From contig NZ_AWOR01000078.1 in NCBI RefSeq assembly GCF_000761245.1, positions 124,001 through 188,000 of the forward strand: a stretch of DNA of 64,000 bases. Direction: 5' to 3'. This document shows, in pieces, positions 34,714 to 42,989 of the stretch. The notes under the pieces were generated by a model. It was not told where the DNA came from. It saw only the letters and a list, made by a program, of their open reading frames with translations, and made no database searches. Position numbers and translations under genes: made by a program. The DNA is from Comamonas testosteroni (lineage in GTDB: Bacteria > Pseudomonadota > Gammaproteobacteria > Burkholderiales > Burkholderiaceae_C). Position 1 is the stretch's first letter; every line of letters starts with the position of its first letter.

Positions 34714-35196
34714 ATGAACCAACTTGATCGCTTCGACTGGGCCATCCTGAATGAGCTGCAAATGGACGGCCGCCTCACCAATGCCGAGCTGGCCCAGCGC
34801 GTAGGCCTGTCCGCCGCGCCCTGCTGGCGGCGCGTGCGCGCGCTGGAGGAGTCGGGCTATATCACCGGCTACCACGCCACGCTGGACCGCCACAAGCTGG
34901 GCCTGGGCGTGCTGGCCTTTGTGCGCGTGGATGCCGCACAGAACACGGCCGACATCACGCTGCGCATGGAAGAAGCCATTCGCCTGCTGCCCGAGGTCAC
35001 CTCCTGCCACTACATCAGCGGCGCGGGCACCTTCGAGCTGCAGGTCGTGGCCAGGGATCTGGAGAGCTTTTCCGGCTTTGTGCGCAATGTGCTGCTGCGC
35101 CTGCCCAACGTCAAAGACGTGCACACGATTTTCTCGCTGGGCGAAGTGAAGTCCAGCAGCGCGCTGCCGCTGCCCAGCACGCTGACGCATGCCTGA
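34714..35196 (+). CDS. Lrp/AsnC family transcriptional regulator
   Basis: Protein of 160 residues. The N-terminal winged helix (LDRFDWAILNELQMDGRLTN, AELAQRVGLSAAPCWRRVRA) and the RAM/ASNC ligand-binding domain (LPEVTSCHYISGAGTFELQV) are typical. It is divergent from the indolepyruvate oxidoreductase gene across 198 bases, so local control of that gene, probably in response to an amino acid, is a reasonable inference. The ATG at 34714 is used; an in-frame TTG at 34684 adds ten residues. No clear operator palindrome was identified. Confidence 0.92.
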   Translation: MNQLDRFDWAILNELQMDGRLTNAELAQRVGLSAAPCWRRVRALEESGYITGYHATLDRHKLGLGVLAFVRVDAAQNTADITLRMEEAIRLLPEVTSCHYISGAGTFELQVVARDLESFSGFVRNVLLRLPNVKDVHTIFSLGEVKSSSALPLPSTLTHA

Positions 35197-35407
35197 GCCT
35201 GGTCAGCACACTTCAAAAGTGAAGCGCCTACCGCTTGATTCATGGGAAATACCTGCCGTATTGGCATTGAAATCGATGACTGGCATGCGCTGCAAGCTCA
35301 CTGATCAAGAGCACTCGTCACCACTGCGACAGGTGGCCGCCGCAGCTTGGTGCTGTGAGGAACTACGTATTTGTCAGCACAACTTTCCTGCTACAGAATC
35401 GTGCACC

Positions 35408-37117
35408 ATGGCCCACGATGACTCCGCAGCACGCGCTTCCCAATATCCAATAATTTCAGACTCCGGCCAGGTCCCTGCAGGCAAGCTGCTGGAAGATCCC
35501 TCGGCCATGCATGACGGCGGCGCGCCGCCGGCCGCAGCCCCGGGCGTCTGGACACCGCTGGCCACGCCCACCTTCCGCATGCTGTGGATGATCTGGATGA
35601 CGGCCAATATCTGCATGTGGATGAACGATGTGGCGGCCGCCTGGCTGATGACATCGCTGACCACCTCGCCCGTGCTGGTGGCGCTGGTGCAGTCGGCCTC
35701 CACCATGCCGGTCATGCTGCTGGCCCTGCCCAGCGGCGCGCTGGCCGACATCCTGGACCGGCGCCGCTATTTCATCGTCACCCAGTTCTGGGTGGCGGCC
35801 GTGGCCCTGCTGCTGTGCCTGGCCGTGCTCTCGGGCCAGCTGACGCCCTATCTGCTGCTGGCCCTGGTGTTTGCCAACGGCATCGGCCTGGCCATGCGCT
35901 GGCCGGTGTTCTCGGCGCTGATCCCCGAGCTGGTGCCCAAGCACCACCTGCCTTTTGCGATGGCCCTCAACGGCGTGGCCATGAATGCCTCGCGCATCAT
36001 CGGCCCGCTGGTGGCAGGGGCCCTCATTGCCAGCCTGGGCAGCGCCTGGGTGTTCGTGCTCAACGCCGTGCTGTCCATCGTCTCGGGCTTTGTGCTGCTG
36101 CGCTGGAAGCGCCAGCAGCCCGCCAACCCGCTGGGCCGCGAGCGCCTGGGCTCGGCCATGCGGGTGGGCCTGCAGTTCATCCAGGAGTCGCCGCGCATGC
36201 ATGCCGTGCTGCTGCGCACCGTCTGCTACTTTCTGCAGGCCGCCGCCATCATGGCGCTGCTGCCGCTGACGGCCCAGCGCCTGGACCACGGCACGGCCAG
36301 CAGCGGCAGTGCCGGCACCTTCACGCTGCTGCTGGCGTCCATGGGCGCGGGCGCCATCCTGGGCGCCATGCTTCTGCCGCGCATACGCCAGATGCTGTCG
36401 GGCGAGCGCACGGTGCTGGCCGGCGTGGCCGCGCAAAGCCTGGCCACGCTGACCGTGGCCTTCGCCCCCCATATCGCCGTGGCCGTGCCGGGCATGATGC
36501 TCTCGGGCCTGGCCCTGCTGGCCACGGCCAACACGCTGGGCGTGGCCGCGCAGATGGCCCTGCCCAACTGGGTGCGGGCACGCGGCATGTCCATCTACCA
36601 GATGTCCATCATGGGCAGCACGGCCATCGGCGCCGCCATCTGGGGCAAGATCGCCAGCCTGGGCACGGTGCAGATCAGCATGGCCGTGGCCGCCGTCAGC
36701 GGGCTGACGGCCCTGCTGATCGTGCAGCGCCTGAACCCGGACCGCGACATCGAGGAAGACCTCAGCCCTTCGCGCGCCTTCACGCCGCCGACGGCCGCGC
36801 TGCCGCCCGAGGCCGGCCGAGTGGTGGTGACCATCGAGTACCTGATCGATCCGGCCAGGGCCGGCGCCTTCCGCGACCTGATGCAGCTGAGCCGGCGCAG
36901 CCGCCTGCGCCAGGGCGCGCTGTCCTGGAGCCTGCTGCACAGCATGAGCCAGCCCGAGCGCTTCGTGGAGCAGATCACCGACGAGTCCTGGACCGAGCAC
37001 CTGCGCCGCTTCGAGCGCGTGACGACCGCCGATGTGGCGCTGCGCGACCGCAAGCTGAGCTTTCACAAGGGCAAGGAGCCGCCCGTGGTGCAGCGTTACT
37101 TCACCGACGCTCTCTAA
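35408..37117 (+). CDS. MFS transporter with a C-terminal soluble domain
   Basis: Protein of 569 residues. Twelve hydrophobic segments of the MFS_3 (EntS-like) type are seen, with FRMLWMIWMTANICMWMNDV, SGALADILDRRRYFIVTQFW and VFSALIPELVPKHHLPFAMA. After about residue 440 a cytoplasmic domain of about 100 residues follows (RVVVTIEYLIDPARAGAFRD, LMQLSRRSRLRQGALSWSLL, SWTEHLRRFERVTTADVALR). It looks like an antibiotic-biosynthesis-monooxygenase type ferredoxin fold. The start at 35408 is the first ATG matching the protein; the frame runs back to 35189 through the end of the Lrp gene. Substrate unknown. Confidence 0.85.
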   Translation: MAHDDSAARASQYPIISDSGQVPAGKLLEDPSAMHDGGAPPAAAPGVWTPLATPTFRMLWMIWMTANICMWMNDVAAAWLMTSLTTSPVLVALVQSASTMPVMLLALPSGALADILDRRRYFIVTQFWVAAVALLLCLAVLSGQLTPYLLLALVFANGIGLAMRWPVFSALIPELVPKHHLPFAMALNGVAMNASRIIGPLVAGALIASLGSAWVFVLNAVLSIVSGFVLLRWKRQQPANPLGRERLGSAMRVGLQFIQESPRMHAVLLRTVCYFLQAAAIMALLPLTAQRLDHGTASSGSAGTFTLLLASMGAGAILGAMLLPRIRQMLSGERTVLAGVAAQSLATLTVAFAPHIAVAVPGMMLSGLALLATANTLGVAAQMALPNWVRARGMSIYQMSIMGSTAIGAAIWGKIASLGTVQISMAVAAVSGLTALLIVQRLNPDRDIEEDLSPSRAFTPPTAALPPEAGRVVVTIEYLIDPARAGAFRDLMQLSRRSRLRQGALSWSLLHSMSQPERFVEQITDESWTEHLRRFERVTTADVALRDRKLSFHKGKEPPVVQRYFTDAL

Positions 37118-37121
37118 AAGA

Positions 37122-37208
37122 GAGCTGCTAGCGCTTTCAGTGCAATGATTTCAGATAGTTATCTATTGAAATTCGTTGACTGACAAGCGCTTGCAGCTCC
37201 TGTTTTTT
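37122..37208. terminator. Long inverted repeat and terminator between convergent genes (family B)
   Basis: GAGCTGCTAGCGCTT (37122-37136) pairs with AAGCGCTTGCAGCTC (37185-37199) with a single mismatch, followed by CTGTTTTTT on the plus strand. A central ATAGTTATCTAT adds a second small palindrome. A similar element follows purB (52559-52645). It separates the MFS gene and mltA and may end both. Confidence 0.7.
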
Positions 37209-37212
37209 CGCA

Positions 37213-38388
37213 TCAGCGCAGATGCGGTGCCGATCCGGCCAATGCCTTGGGCCAGAAGGCCCAGAGCTTGAGCGGCTGCTTGATGCGGCCCGCCACATCG
37301 CCGGCCTCGGCCCCCCAGCCCATGAAATAGTCGGCGCGCACGGCGCCCAGAATGGCGCTGCCCGTATCCTGCGCAAACACCAGGCGGTTGAGCGATACCG
37401 TGGGGCCTGGCGTGGACAGCCAGACCGGCGTGCCGTAGGGGATGCTGTTGCGGTCCACGGCAATGGAGCGGCCCGGCGTCAGCGCCACGCCCTGCGCACC
37501 CTTGGGGCCGAACTGGGCATCGAAGTCATTGAGCGCCTCCTCGCGGAAGAACACATAGCGCGGATTGCTCCACAGCATCTCGTTGACACGCGAGGGATTG
37601 GCGGCAATCCAGGCGCTGATGCCGGGCCAGGTGGCATCGCGCACCAGGTTCTGGTCGAGCAGCCAGCGGCCCACGCTCTTGTAGGGCTGATCGTTGGTGC
37701 CGGCATAGGCCACGCGGATCATGCGCTGGCGACCGTCGGCCTCGGTCAGCATCAGCCGGCCCGAGCCCTGGATATGCAGCACCAGCATGTCCACCGGGTC
37801 GCGCAGCCAGGCAATGGCACGGCCGGCCAGGGCGGCCTGCGCTTCGGAGTTGGTGTCGATCTGCTGGCGCGTGAACCAGGGCTTGCGCTTGCCAAAGCCC
37901 TGCGGGACCTGATAGATGGGCACATTGAAGCCGTTGCCCTGCACACGGCGCGCCTCGTACAGGGGCTCGTAGTAGGCGGTCAGCATGCCGTCGGGGCTGC
38001 CCGTGGTCGCTTCGATGCGATAGGGCTGCAGCGTGTTCATCATCCAGCTGCGCTGCTCGTCTTCCGAGGCAATGCTCAGGCGGCGCACCTCTCCGCACAG
38101 ATTGGCAAACACGGTGCTGGGACGCTCGCAGTTCTTGATCCAGGCATTCCAGGCCTCGTTCAGAGAATCCTGGGGCACGCCCGGCAGCTCGCCCCAGTCC
38201 ACCGCCACCCAGCGGCTTTTTGTCGGTACATTGGCGGTGAACGGCGGCTTGGCTGCGGAAGCCGGCCCGCCATGCGGAGCCATCTCGGGCACCGGTGCCG
38301 GGTCGTTTTGTTGCTTGGTGGTGGTGCAGGCCACCAGGGTTCCTACAATCAGCGCCAGTGAAAAACGGCGCAGGAGATGGAAATTCAT
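37213..38388 (-). CDS. mltA: Membrane-bound lytic murein transglycosylase A
   Basis: Outer-membrane lipoprotein that cleaves peptidoglycan with anhydro-muropeptide formation. The protein has 391 residues. The lipobox is VGTLVAC (Cys21). Family segments are SPDGMLTAYYEPLYEARRV, LVLHIQGSGRLMLTEADGRQ and the 3D domain LVFAQDTGSAILGAVRADYF with the catalytic Asp. The start at 38388 gives a proper signal peptide (MNFHLLRRFSLALIVGTLVA). That start codon shares its CATG with the divergent small gene at 38387, and upstream no good ribosome-binding site is seen. Confidence 0.95.
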   Translation of the reverse strand: MNFHLLRRFSLALIVGTLVACTTTKQQNDPAPVPEMAPHGGPASAAKPPFTANVPTKSRWVAVDWGELPGVPQDSLNEAWNAWIKNCERPSTVFANLCGEVRRLSIASEDEQRSWMMNTLQPYRIEATTGSPDGMLTAYYEPLYEARRVQGNGFNVPIYQVPQGFGKRKPWFTRQQIDTNSEAQAALAGRAIAWLRDPVDMLVLHIQGSGRLMLTEADGRQRMIRVAYAGTNDQPYKSVGRWLLDQNLVRDATWPGISAWIAANPSRVNEMLWSNPRYVFFREEALNDFDAQFGPKGAQGVALTPGRSIAVDRNSIPYGTPVWLSTPGPTVSLNRLVFAQDTGSAILGAVRADYFMGWGAEAGDVAGRIKQPLKLWAFWPKALAGSAPHLR

Positions 38389-38557
38389 GGGTCTGATTTT
38401 GCTTGAAGCACTGCTGGCATTGGCCATTTTGGTCGCTATTGTGTGGTGGACCATGTTCTCGGGTCGAAAAAAGGGTGAGTTGCCGGCCCCGGTAGAGCCG
38501 GCACCGCACAAAGAAGTGCTTGCAGACCCCGAACAAGATCGCTCTAATCGAGCTTAG
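38387..38557 (+). CDS. Small single-pass membrane protein divergent to mltA
   Basis: Predicted protein of 56 residues: one membrane helix (GLILLEALLALAILVAIVWW, residues 2-21) followed by a polar tail with a basic stop-transfer patch (SGRKKGE) and a Pro/Glu-rich end. AGGAG lies upstream (CAGGAGATGGAAATTC), inside the mltA signal-peptide codons. Its ATG and the mltA ATG are the two strands of the same CATG, so only two bases overlap and there is no intergenic space. I think similar small ORFs occur near mltA in relatives, but this is recall. Function unknown; no stop-codon or frame problem. Confidence 0.6.
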   Translation: MGLILLEALLALAILVAIVWWTMFSGRKKGELPAPVEPAPHKEVLADPEQDRSNRA

Positions 38558-38741
38558 CCCATGGCGCTGCAGCCACTGCAGCGCGGGCTGGATGTGACAA
38601 TCTTTTGCATCAGAAACCGCTCGCTGGCCCGCGTCCTACTTTTTTTGCCTTCTCTTGGAAGTACGCTCGTGGCCTTGCAGCTTTTACGCGAAGCTGGTTT
38701 GCAAGACCCTCCGGGTCGTTTATCAAACTAAGGAGTTTTCT

Positions 38742-39401
38742 ATGCGCAAGCAAATGGCTGTGACGGCCGCTCTGGCCTCTGCATTGTTGATCACCGGCTG
38801 TGCCAATACCGGCGGCATGTCGGACACCACGCGTCGCACCGCCACCGGCGCAGGCGTGGGCGCGCTGGGCGGCGCTGCCATCGGTGCACTGACCGGCCAC
38901 AACGCCGGCACGGGCGCCCTGATCGGCGCTGGCGTAGGTGCACTGGGCACCTATATCTGGTCGCAAAACCTCGAGAAGCAAAAGCGTGAAATGGAAGCCG
39001 CGACCCAAGGCACAGGCGTGGGCGTGACACAGACCGCGGACAACCAGCTCAAGCTGGACATCCCCAGCGATATTTCCTTTGACACCGGCCGCGCCGACAT
39101 CAAGGGCAACTTCGCCCCCATCCTCGATCGCTTTGCCGAAGGTCTGCGCAACAACCCCAACGCAGAAGTGCGCATCATCGGTCACACCGACAGCACAGGC
39201 TCCGATGCCATCAACAACCCTCTGTCGCTGCAGCGTGCCGAGAGCACCCGCAACTATCTGACATCGCGCGGCGTCAACGGTGCCCGCATCCAGGTGCAGG
39301 GCATGGGCTCGCACCAGCCCGTGGCCTCCAATGCCACCAACGAAGGCCGTGCGCGCAATCGCCGCGTGGAAATCTTCGTGGGTGAGCGCGCTCCTCAGTA
39401 A
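38742..39401 (+). CDS. OmpA-like lipoprotein with glycine zipper
   Basis: Outer-membrane lipoprotein of 219 residues. The lipobox is ALLITGC (Cys20). A glycine-zipper region (GAGVGALGGAAIGALTGHNA, GALIGAGVGALGTY) follows, then a C-terminal OmpA domain that binds peptidoglycan (LKLDIPSDISFDTGRADIKG, IGHTDSTGSDAINNPLSLQR, NEGRARNRRVEI). AAGGAG eight to nine bases before the ATG is a strong ribosome-binding site. It resembles YiaD/Pal-associated proteins. Followed by a strong terminator. Confidence 0.93.
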   Translation: MRKQMAVTAALASALLITGCANTGGMSDTTRRTATGAGVGALGGAAIGALTGHNAGTGALIGAGVGALGTYIWSQNLEKQKREMEAATQGTGVGVTQTADNQLKLDIPSDISFDTGRADIKGNFAPILDRFAEGLRNNPNAEVRIIGHTDSTGSDAINNPLSLQRAESTRNYLTSRGVNGARIQVQGMGSHQPVASNATNEGRARNRRVEIFVGERAPQ

Positions 39402-39417
39402 GACAGGCAGCAGCCAG

Positions 39418-39446
39418 AAAAAAGCCCCGCAAAGCGGGGCTTTTTT
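39418..39446. terminator. Terminator of the OmpA-like gene
   Basis: AAAAAAGCCCCGC-AAA-GCGGGGCTTTTTT, with T-runs on both strands. It also lies 20 bases past the response-regulator stop codon, so it can serve both. Confidence 0.95.
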
Positions 39447-39466
39447 CATGTCGCGCAGGCTTGCTC

Positions 39467-40096
39467 TCAGGCGTTGCGCAGCAGATTGGCCAGCTCGACG
39501 GCCGACTTGACCTGCATCTTGTCGAAGACACGCGCCCGGTGCACTTCCACGGTGCGCACGCTGATATCGAGCTGATCGGCAATCAACTTGTTCGGTACGC
39601 CCTCGACCACCAGCTTCATCACGTCTTTTTCCCGATCGGTCAGCTCGTCCAAGCGGCTGCGCACCTGTTCGCGCGCCTGCAAGGCGGCCAGATGCTCGGC
39701 AGACAGCGCCAGAGCCTGCTCCACCCGGTCCACCAGCGCGTTGTCGGAAAACGGTTTCTCGCAAAAATCGAAGGCACCGCGCTTGACCGTATCCACGGCC
39801 GTCGGAACATCGGCATGTCCGGTCAGAAAGATCACGGGCATGGCCTCGATCTGGCCGCGCTCCAGCATGCGGTTGAACAGCGACAGGCCGCTCATGCCCG
39901 TCATGCGCATGTCGAGCAGCAGGCAGCAGGGCCGGCGCGTCACGGGGCTGGTCTGCAGCACGGCCTGCTCGAATTCTTCGGCGTTGCGATAGCACTCGCT
40001 CAGCAATCGGCGCGAACGCAGCAGCCATGCCAATGCCTCTCGGACATCGGCATCGTCGTCCACAACGTAGACGGTAGCGTCGGTTACAGGTTCCAT
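39467..40096 (-). CDS. FixJ/DctR-type response regulator
   Basis: Protein of 209 residues. A receiver domain (TVYVVDDDADVREALAWLLR; phospho-Asp in CLLLDMRMTGMSG; Thr in IFLTGHAD; Lys in CEKPFSD) is followed by a LuxR-type helix-turn-helix (LTDREKDVMKLVVEGVPNKL, IADQLDISVRTVEVHRARVF). It sits directly after its cognate kinase (five-base gap). The pair resembles DctS/DctR systems for C4-dicarboxylates, but no dct transporter is in the window, so the target is undecided. Confidence 0.93.
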   Translation of the reverse strand: MEPVTDATVYVVDDDADVREALAWLLRSRRLLSECYRNAEEFEQAVLQTSPVTRRPCCLLLDMRMTGMSGLSLFNRMLERGQIEAMPVIFLTGHADVPTAVDTVKRGAFDFCEKPFSDNALVDRVEQALALSAEHLAALQAREQVRSRLDELTDREKDVMKLVVEGVPNKLIADQLDISVRTVEVHRARVFDKMQVKSAVELANLLRNA

Positions 40097-40101
40097 GAAG
40101 C

Positions 40102-42177
40102 CTAGTTCTCTCTGGGTTCCCTGTGGGCCGGAAGCGTGAAGACAAACTCCGTGCCCTGCGGGAGGTGCGGGCGGTAATCAAGGTGACCACCATGTTGCTC
40201 CACCACCGTGCGGCACAGGCTCAGGCCCAGGCCCATGCCTTCGGTGCGCGTGGTGAAGAAGGGGGTGAACAGCTGCTCGGCGACTTCCGCAGAAATGCCG
40301 GCGCCGCAGTCCATGATGGAAAATTCTACCCAACGCGCGTTATTACCGTCAGAACTGCGCCTGACAGCCACGGTCAACACCCTCTCCTTGAGCTCGGGCA
40401 GGTCCATGGCCTGCATGCCGTTGCGCGCCAGATTGAGCAGAACCTGCTCGACCATGGTGACATCGCACAGCACCCACGGCAGATCGGGCTCCAGCTCCAG
40501 CTGCACATGTGCATTGAGCTTGTGCGCCTGCAGATAGACCAGAGGCATGACGGCATCGATCAGCTCCACGGGCTGCACCGCCTCTCTGGACTTGTCGCGC
40601 CGGCGCACGAAATCGCGCACGCTCTTGATGACCTTGCCCGCGCGCTCGGCCTGAAAATTGATGCGCCCCAGAGCCATGCGCAAGTCCTTGAGATACGGGG
40701 CCTGAGGGTCAGCCGGCTCATGCTCCAGCAGATTGAGCGAGCCCGTGGCATAGCTGGAAATGGCGGCCAGCGGCTGTGTCAGCTCATGGCTGAGCATGGA
40801 GGCCATCTCGCCCACGGTCGCCAGGCGTGCCGTGGCCTGCAGGCGCTCATGGGAGGCACGCGACATCTCCTCCATGCGGCGCTGCTCGCTGATGTCGATG
40901 AAGGCGCTCATCCAGCCCGTGTGCTGGCCCTGGGCGGTGATCAGCGGTGCCTCGAAAATCAGCACCGGAAAGCGCGAGCCGTCCTTGCGCATGAACACGC
41001 TCTCGTGGCCCTGGCGCGGTGTGGGCAGCAAGCCGGCAAGGCGCTGATCGCGCCGGCTCACATATTCCTGGGCCAGCTCGGGCGGCCAGTAAGGCGCCAC
41101 ATTGAGGCCCAGCAGCTCCTGCGCACTGAAGCCCACCATGTTGCAAAAGGCCGGGTTCACATAGGTGATGCGGCCCTGGAGATCACGTGCACGCATGCCC
41201 GTGACCAGGGAGTCTTCCATGGCCTTGCGAAAGGCCAGCGCATCGCCCAGATCGCGCTCCGCTCGCAGGCGGCGACGGTTGTCGCGCACCAGCACCACCA
41301 CCACGGTCACCAGCGCGATCGACATGCCAGTCACCAGCGCCGTCATCACATTCGGAAAGACGCTGGGCGCGTGATGCCAGCTGTCCATGCGCAGCACCAG
41401 GGTGTTGCCGGGCAAATCCAGCAGCTGCTGGGCCGTGAACATGCGCGAGCCGCGCCAGGCGGCCCCCACCATGGCCAGACGCGTGCCGTCCGGCTCGGTG
41501 AACGAAACCTCCTGGGTGCGCGGCAGCGACTTGCCCACCTGGGCCATGAGAATGCCTTGCAGGCTGTAGGTGCCCAGCACATAGCCCACCACATGGCCGT
41601 TCTCCGTCAGCGGCATGCAGACCTGCATGGTCTCCGTGCCCAGGCCCTCGCCCAGCAGCTGGAAGCGGCTGGGCGAGTAGGATGGCCCGTTGACGCGTCT
41701 GGCCTGGGTACAGGTCAGTGCCTCGCCCGAATGCAGCTCTGGCAAATGGCTTTCGTCTTCGACCAGCAGGGTGCGATAAGGCGTCTCTGCATGCTCGATG
41801 AGGCGCATGTTTTCGCCCCGCCACTCGATGCGCATCAGGTCACGGCGCTGCTGCAGCAGCTCGGTAGCATGCTCACGCCAGGTCGAATGCTTGCCGCTGT
41901 AGGCGCTCAGCGCCAGCAGGTCCTGCAGATTGCGCCCCAGCGCTGCACGGATATCGCCAACGGCATTGGCGGTATCGCGCTCCAGCTTTTCCTGCACCTG
42001 CGATGCTTCATAGCGCCCGGCCAGCCAGACCATGGTGACCAGCATGCTGACCACCAGTGCCACCAGCAAGGTCCATAGCGACCAGCGCTTCCAGGCCATG
42101 CGCCAGCGCCGCCAGGGCCAATGGGCAGGATGGTCCTCGGGCAGCTCGTCAAGAGCGGTATTCAGCGGATCAGTCAC
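40102..42177 (-). CDS. Membrane PAS sensor histidine kinase (DctS-like)
   Basis: Protein of 691 residues. A membrane helix (WTLLVALVVSMLVTMVWLAG, about 35-54) precedes a periplasmic sensor region of about 220 residues and a second helix (VTGMSIALVTVVVVLV). A cytoplasmic PAS domain follows (GRITYVNPAFCNMVGFSAQE, QGQHTGWMSAFIDISEQRRM), then HisKA with phospho-His in MLSHELTQPLAAISSYA and an ATPase domain (N box VLLNLARNGMQAM, G boxes DCGAGIS and GMGLGLSLCRTVV). It is followed by its response regulator and overlaps the upstream amidase gene by four bases (ATGA, 42174-42177). Confidence 0.92.
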   Translation of the reverse strand: MTDPLNTALDELPEDHPAHWPWRRWRMAWKRWSLWTLLVALVVSMLVTMVWLAGRYEASQVQEKLERDTANAVGDIRAALGRNLQDLLALSAYSGKHSTWREHATELLQQRRDLMRIEWRGENMRLIEHAETPYRTLLVEDESHLPELHSGEALTCTQARRVNGPSYSPSRFQLLGEGLGTETMQVCMPLTENGHVVGYVLGTYSLQGILMAQVGKSLPRTQEVSFTEPDGTRLAMVGAAWRGSRMFTAQQLLDLPGNTLVLRMDSWHHAPSVFPNVMTALVTGMSIALVTVVVVLVRDNRRRLRAERDLGDALAFRKAMEDSLVTGMRARDLQGRITYVNPAFCNMVGFSAQELLGLNVAPYWPPELAQEYVSRRDQRLAGLLPTPRQGHESVFMRKDGSRFPVLIFEAPLITAQGQHTGWMSAFIDISEQRRMEEMSRASHERLQATARLATVGEMASMLSHELTQPLAAISSYATGSLNLLEHEPADPQAPYLKDLRMALGRINFQAERAGKVIKSVRDFVRRRDKSREAVQPVELIDAVMPLVYLQAHKLNAHVQLELEPDLPWVLCDVTMVEQVLLNLARNGMQAMDLPELKERVLTVAVRRSSDGNNARWVEFSIMDCGAGISAEVAEQLFTPFFTTRTEGMGLGLSLCRTVVEQHGGHLDYRPHLPQGTEFVFTLPAHREPREN

Positions 42178-42989
42178 AGCACACGATGGCTCAAGGCCGG
42201 CAATTGCTGGCGCACTTGCAGCAAGCGGTCACGATTGAGCTCTCCCGCCACCACGCCGGCGCCGCTGGCCTGCAGGCCCTGCACCTCGCCCCAGGGATCG
42301 ATCAGCAGACTGTGGCCCCAGGTGCGACGACCGTTTTCATGCACGCCGCCCTGGCCCGGTGCCAGCACATAGGCCAGGTTCTCTATCGCCCGCGCCCGCA
42401 GCAACACCTCCCAGTGCGCCTGGCCCGTGGTGTAGGTGAAGGCACTTGGCACCAGTAGCAGATCGGCCCCCTGTGCGCTGAGCGCGCGGTACAGCTCGGG
42501 AAAGCGAAGGTCATAACAGACACTCAGGCCCAGGCGCCAGCTCACGCCATCTCTGGCCTGTATGTCGCAGACCACGGGCTGGCTGCCCGCCTGCACCACG
42601 GCGGCCTCGGTATAGCTCTCGCGCCCGTTGTCGAACTGAAACAGGTGGATCTTGTCGTAGCGGGCCACGCATTCGCCCTCGGGTGAATAGACCAGACTGG
42701 TGTTGAGCACGTGGCTGTCGTCAGCGGCCTGCAGCGGCAGCGTGCCGGCCACCACCCACAGCTGCAGCTGCCTGGCGGCAGCGGCCATGAAGTCCTGGAT
42801 CGGCCCCTGGCCAAAAACCTCACGGTAGGCCAGCTTGTCGGTGTCCCTGGCACCCATGGCACAGAAATACTCGGGCAGCACCACCAGCTCCGCGCCCAGG
42901 GCGGCGGCCTGCTGCATCAGGCTGCGCGCCTTGGCCAGATTGGCGGCGACATCCTGACCCGAGACCATTTGTAGAGCGGCAATCTTCAT
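42174..42989 (-). CDS. Nitrilase-superfamily amidase (Nit1/deaminated-glutathione-amidase-like)
   Basis: Carbon-nitrogen hydrolase of 271 residues. The catalytic triad is visible: Glu in LVVLPEYFCAMG, Lys in ARYDKIHLFQFD, Cys in LGLSVCYDLRFPELYR. The N-terminus MKIAALQMVSG and NGRRTWGHSLLIDPWGEV agree with the Nit1 branch, which hydrolyses deaminated glutathione. Substrate is inferred. It overlaps the yhdP stop upstream and the kinase start downstream by four bases each. Confidence 0.9.
   Translation of the reverse strand: MKIAALQMVSGQDVAANLAKARSLMQQAAALGAELVVLPEYFCAMGARDTDKLAYREVFGQGPIQDFMAAAARQLQLWVVAGTLPLQAADDSHVLNTSLVYSPEGECVARYDKIHLFQFDNGRESYTEAAVVQAGSQPVVCDIQARDGVSWRLGLSVCYDLRFPELYRALSAQGADLLLVPSAFTYTTGQAHWEVLLRARAIENLAYVLAPGQGGVHENGRRTWGHSLLIDPWGEVQGLQASGAGVVAGELNRDRLLQVRQQLPALSHRVL

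Noticed and set aside
35456-37066. Open frame of over 500 codons opposite the MFS gene
   Set aside because: Composition is Gln/His/Arg/Gly-rich as expected for the antisense of GC-rich code; no start signal, and the plus strand clearly encodes the transporter.
39460-42180. Naming the two-component pair dctS/dctR
   Set aside because: Architecture fits, but no dicarboxylate transporter is in the window and other FixL/FixJ-like pairs look similar; kept generic.
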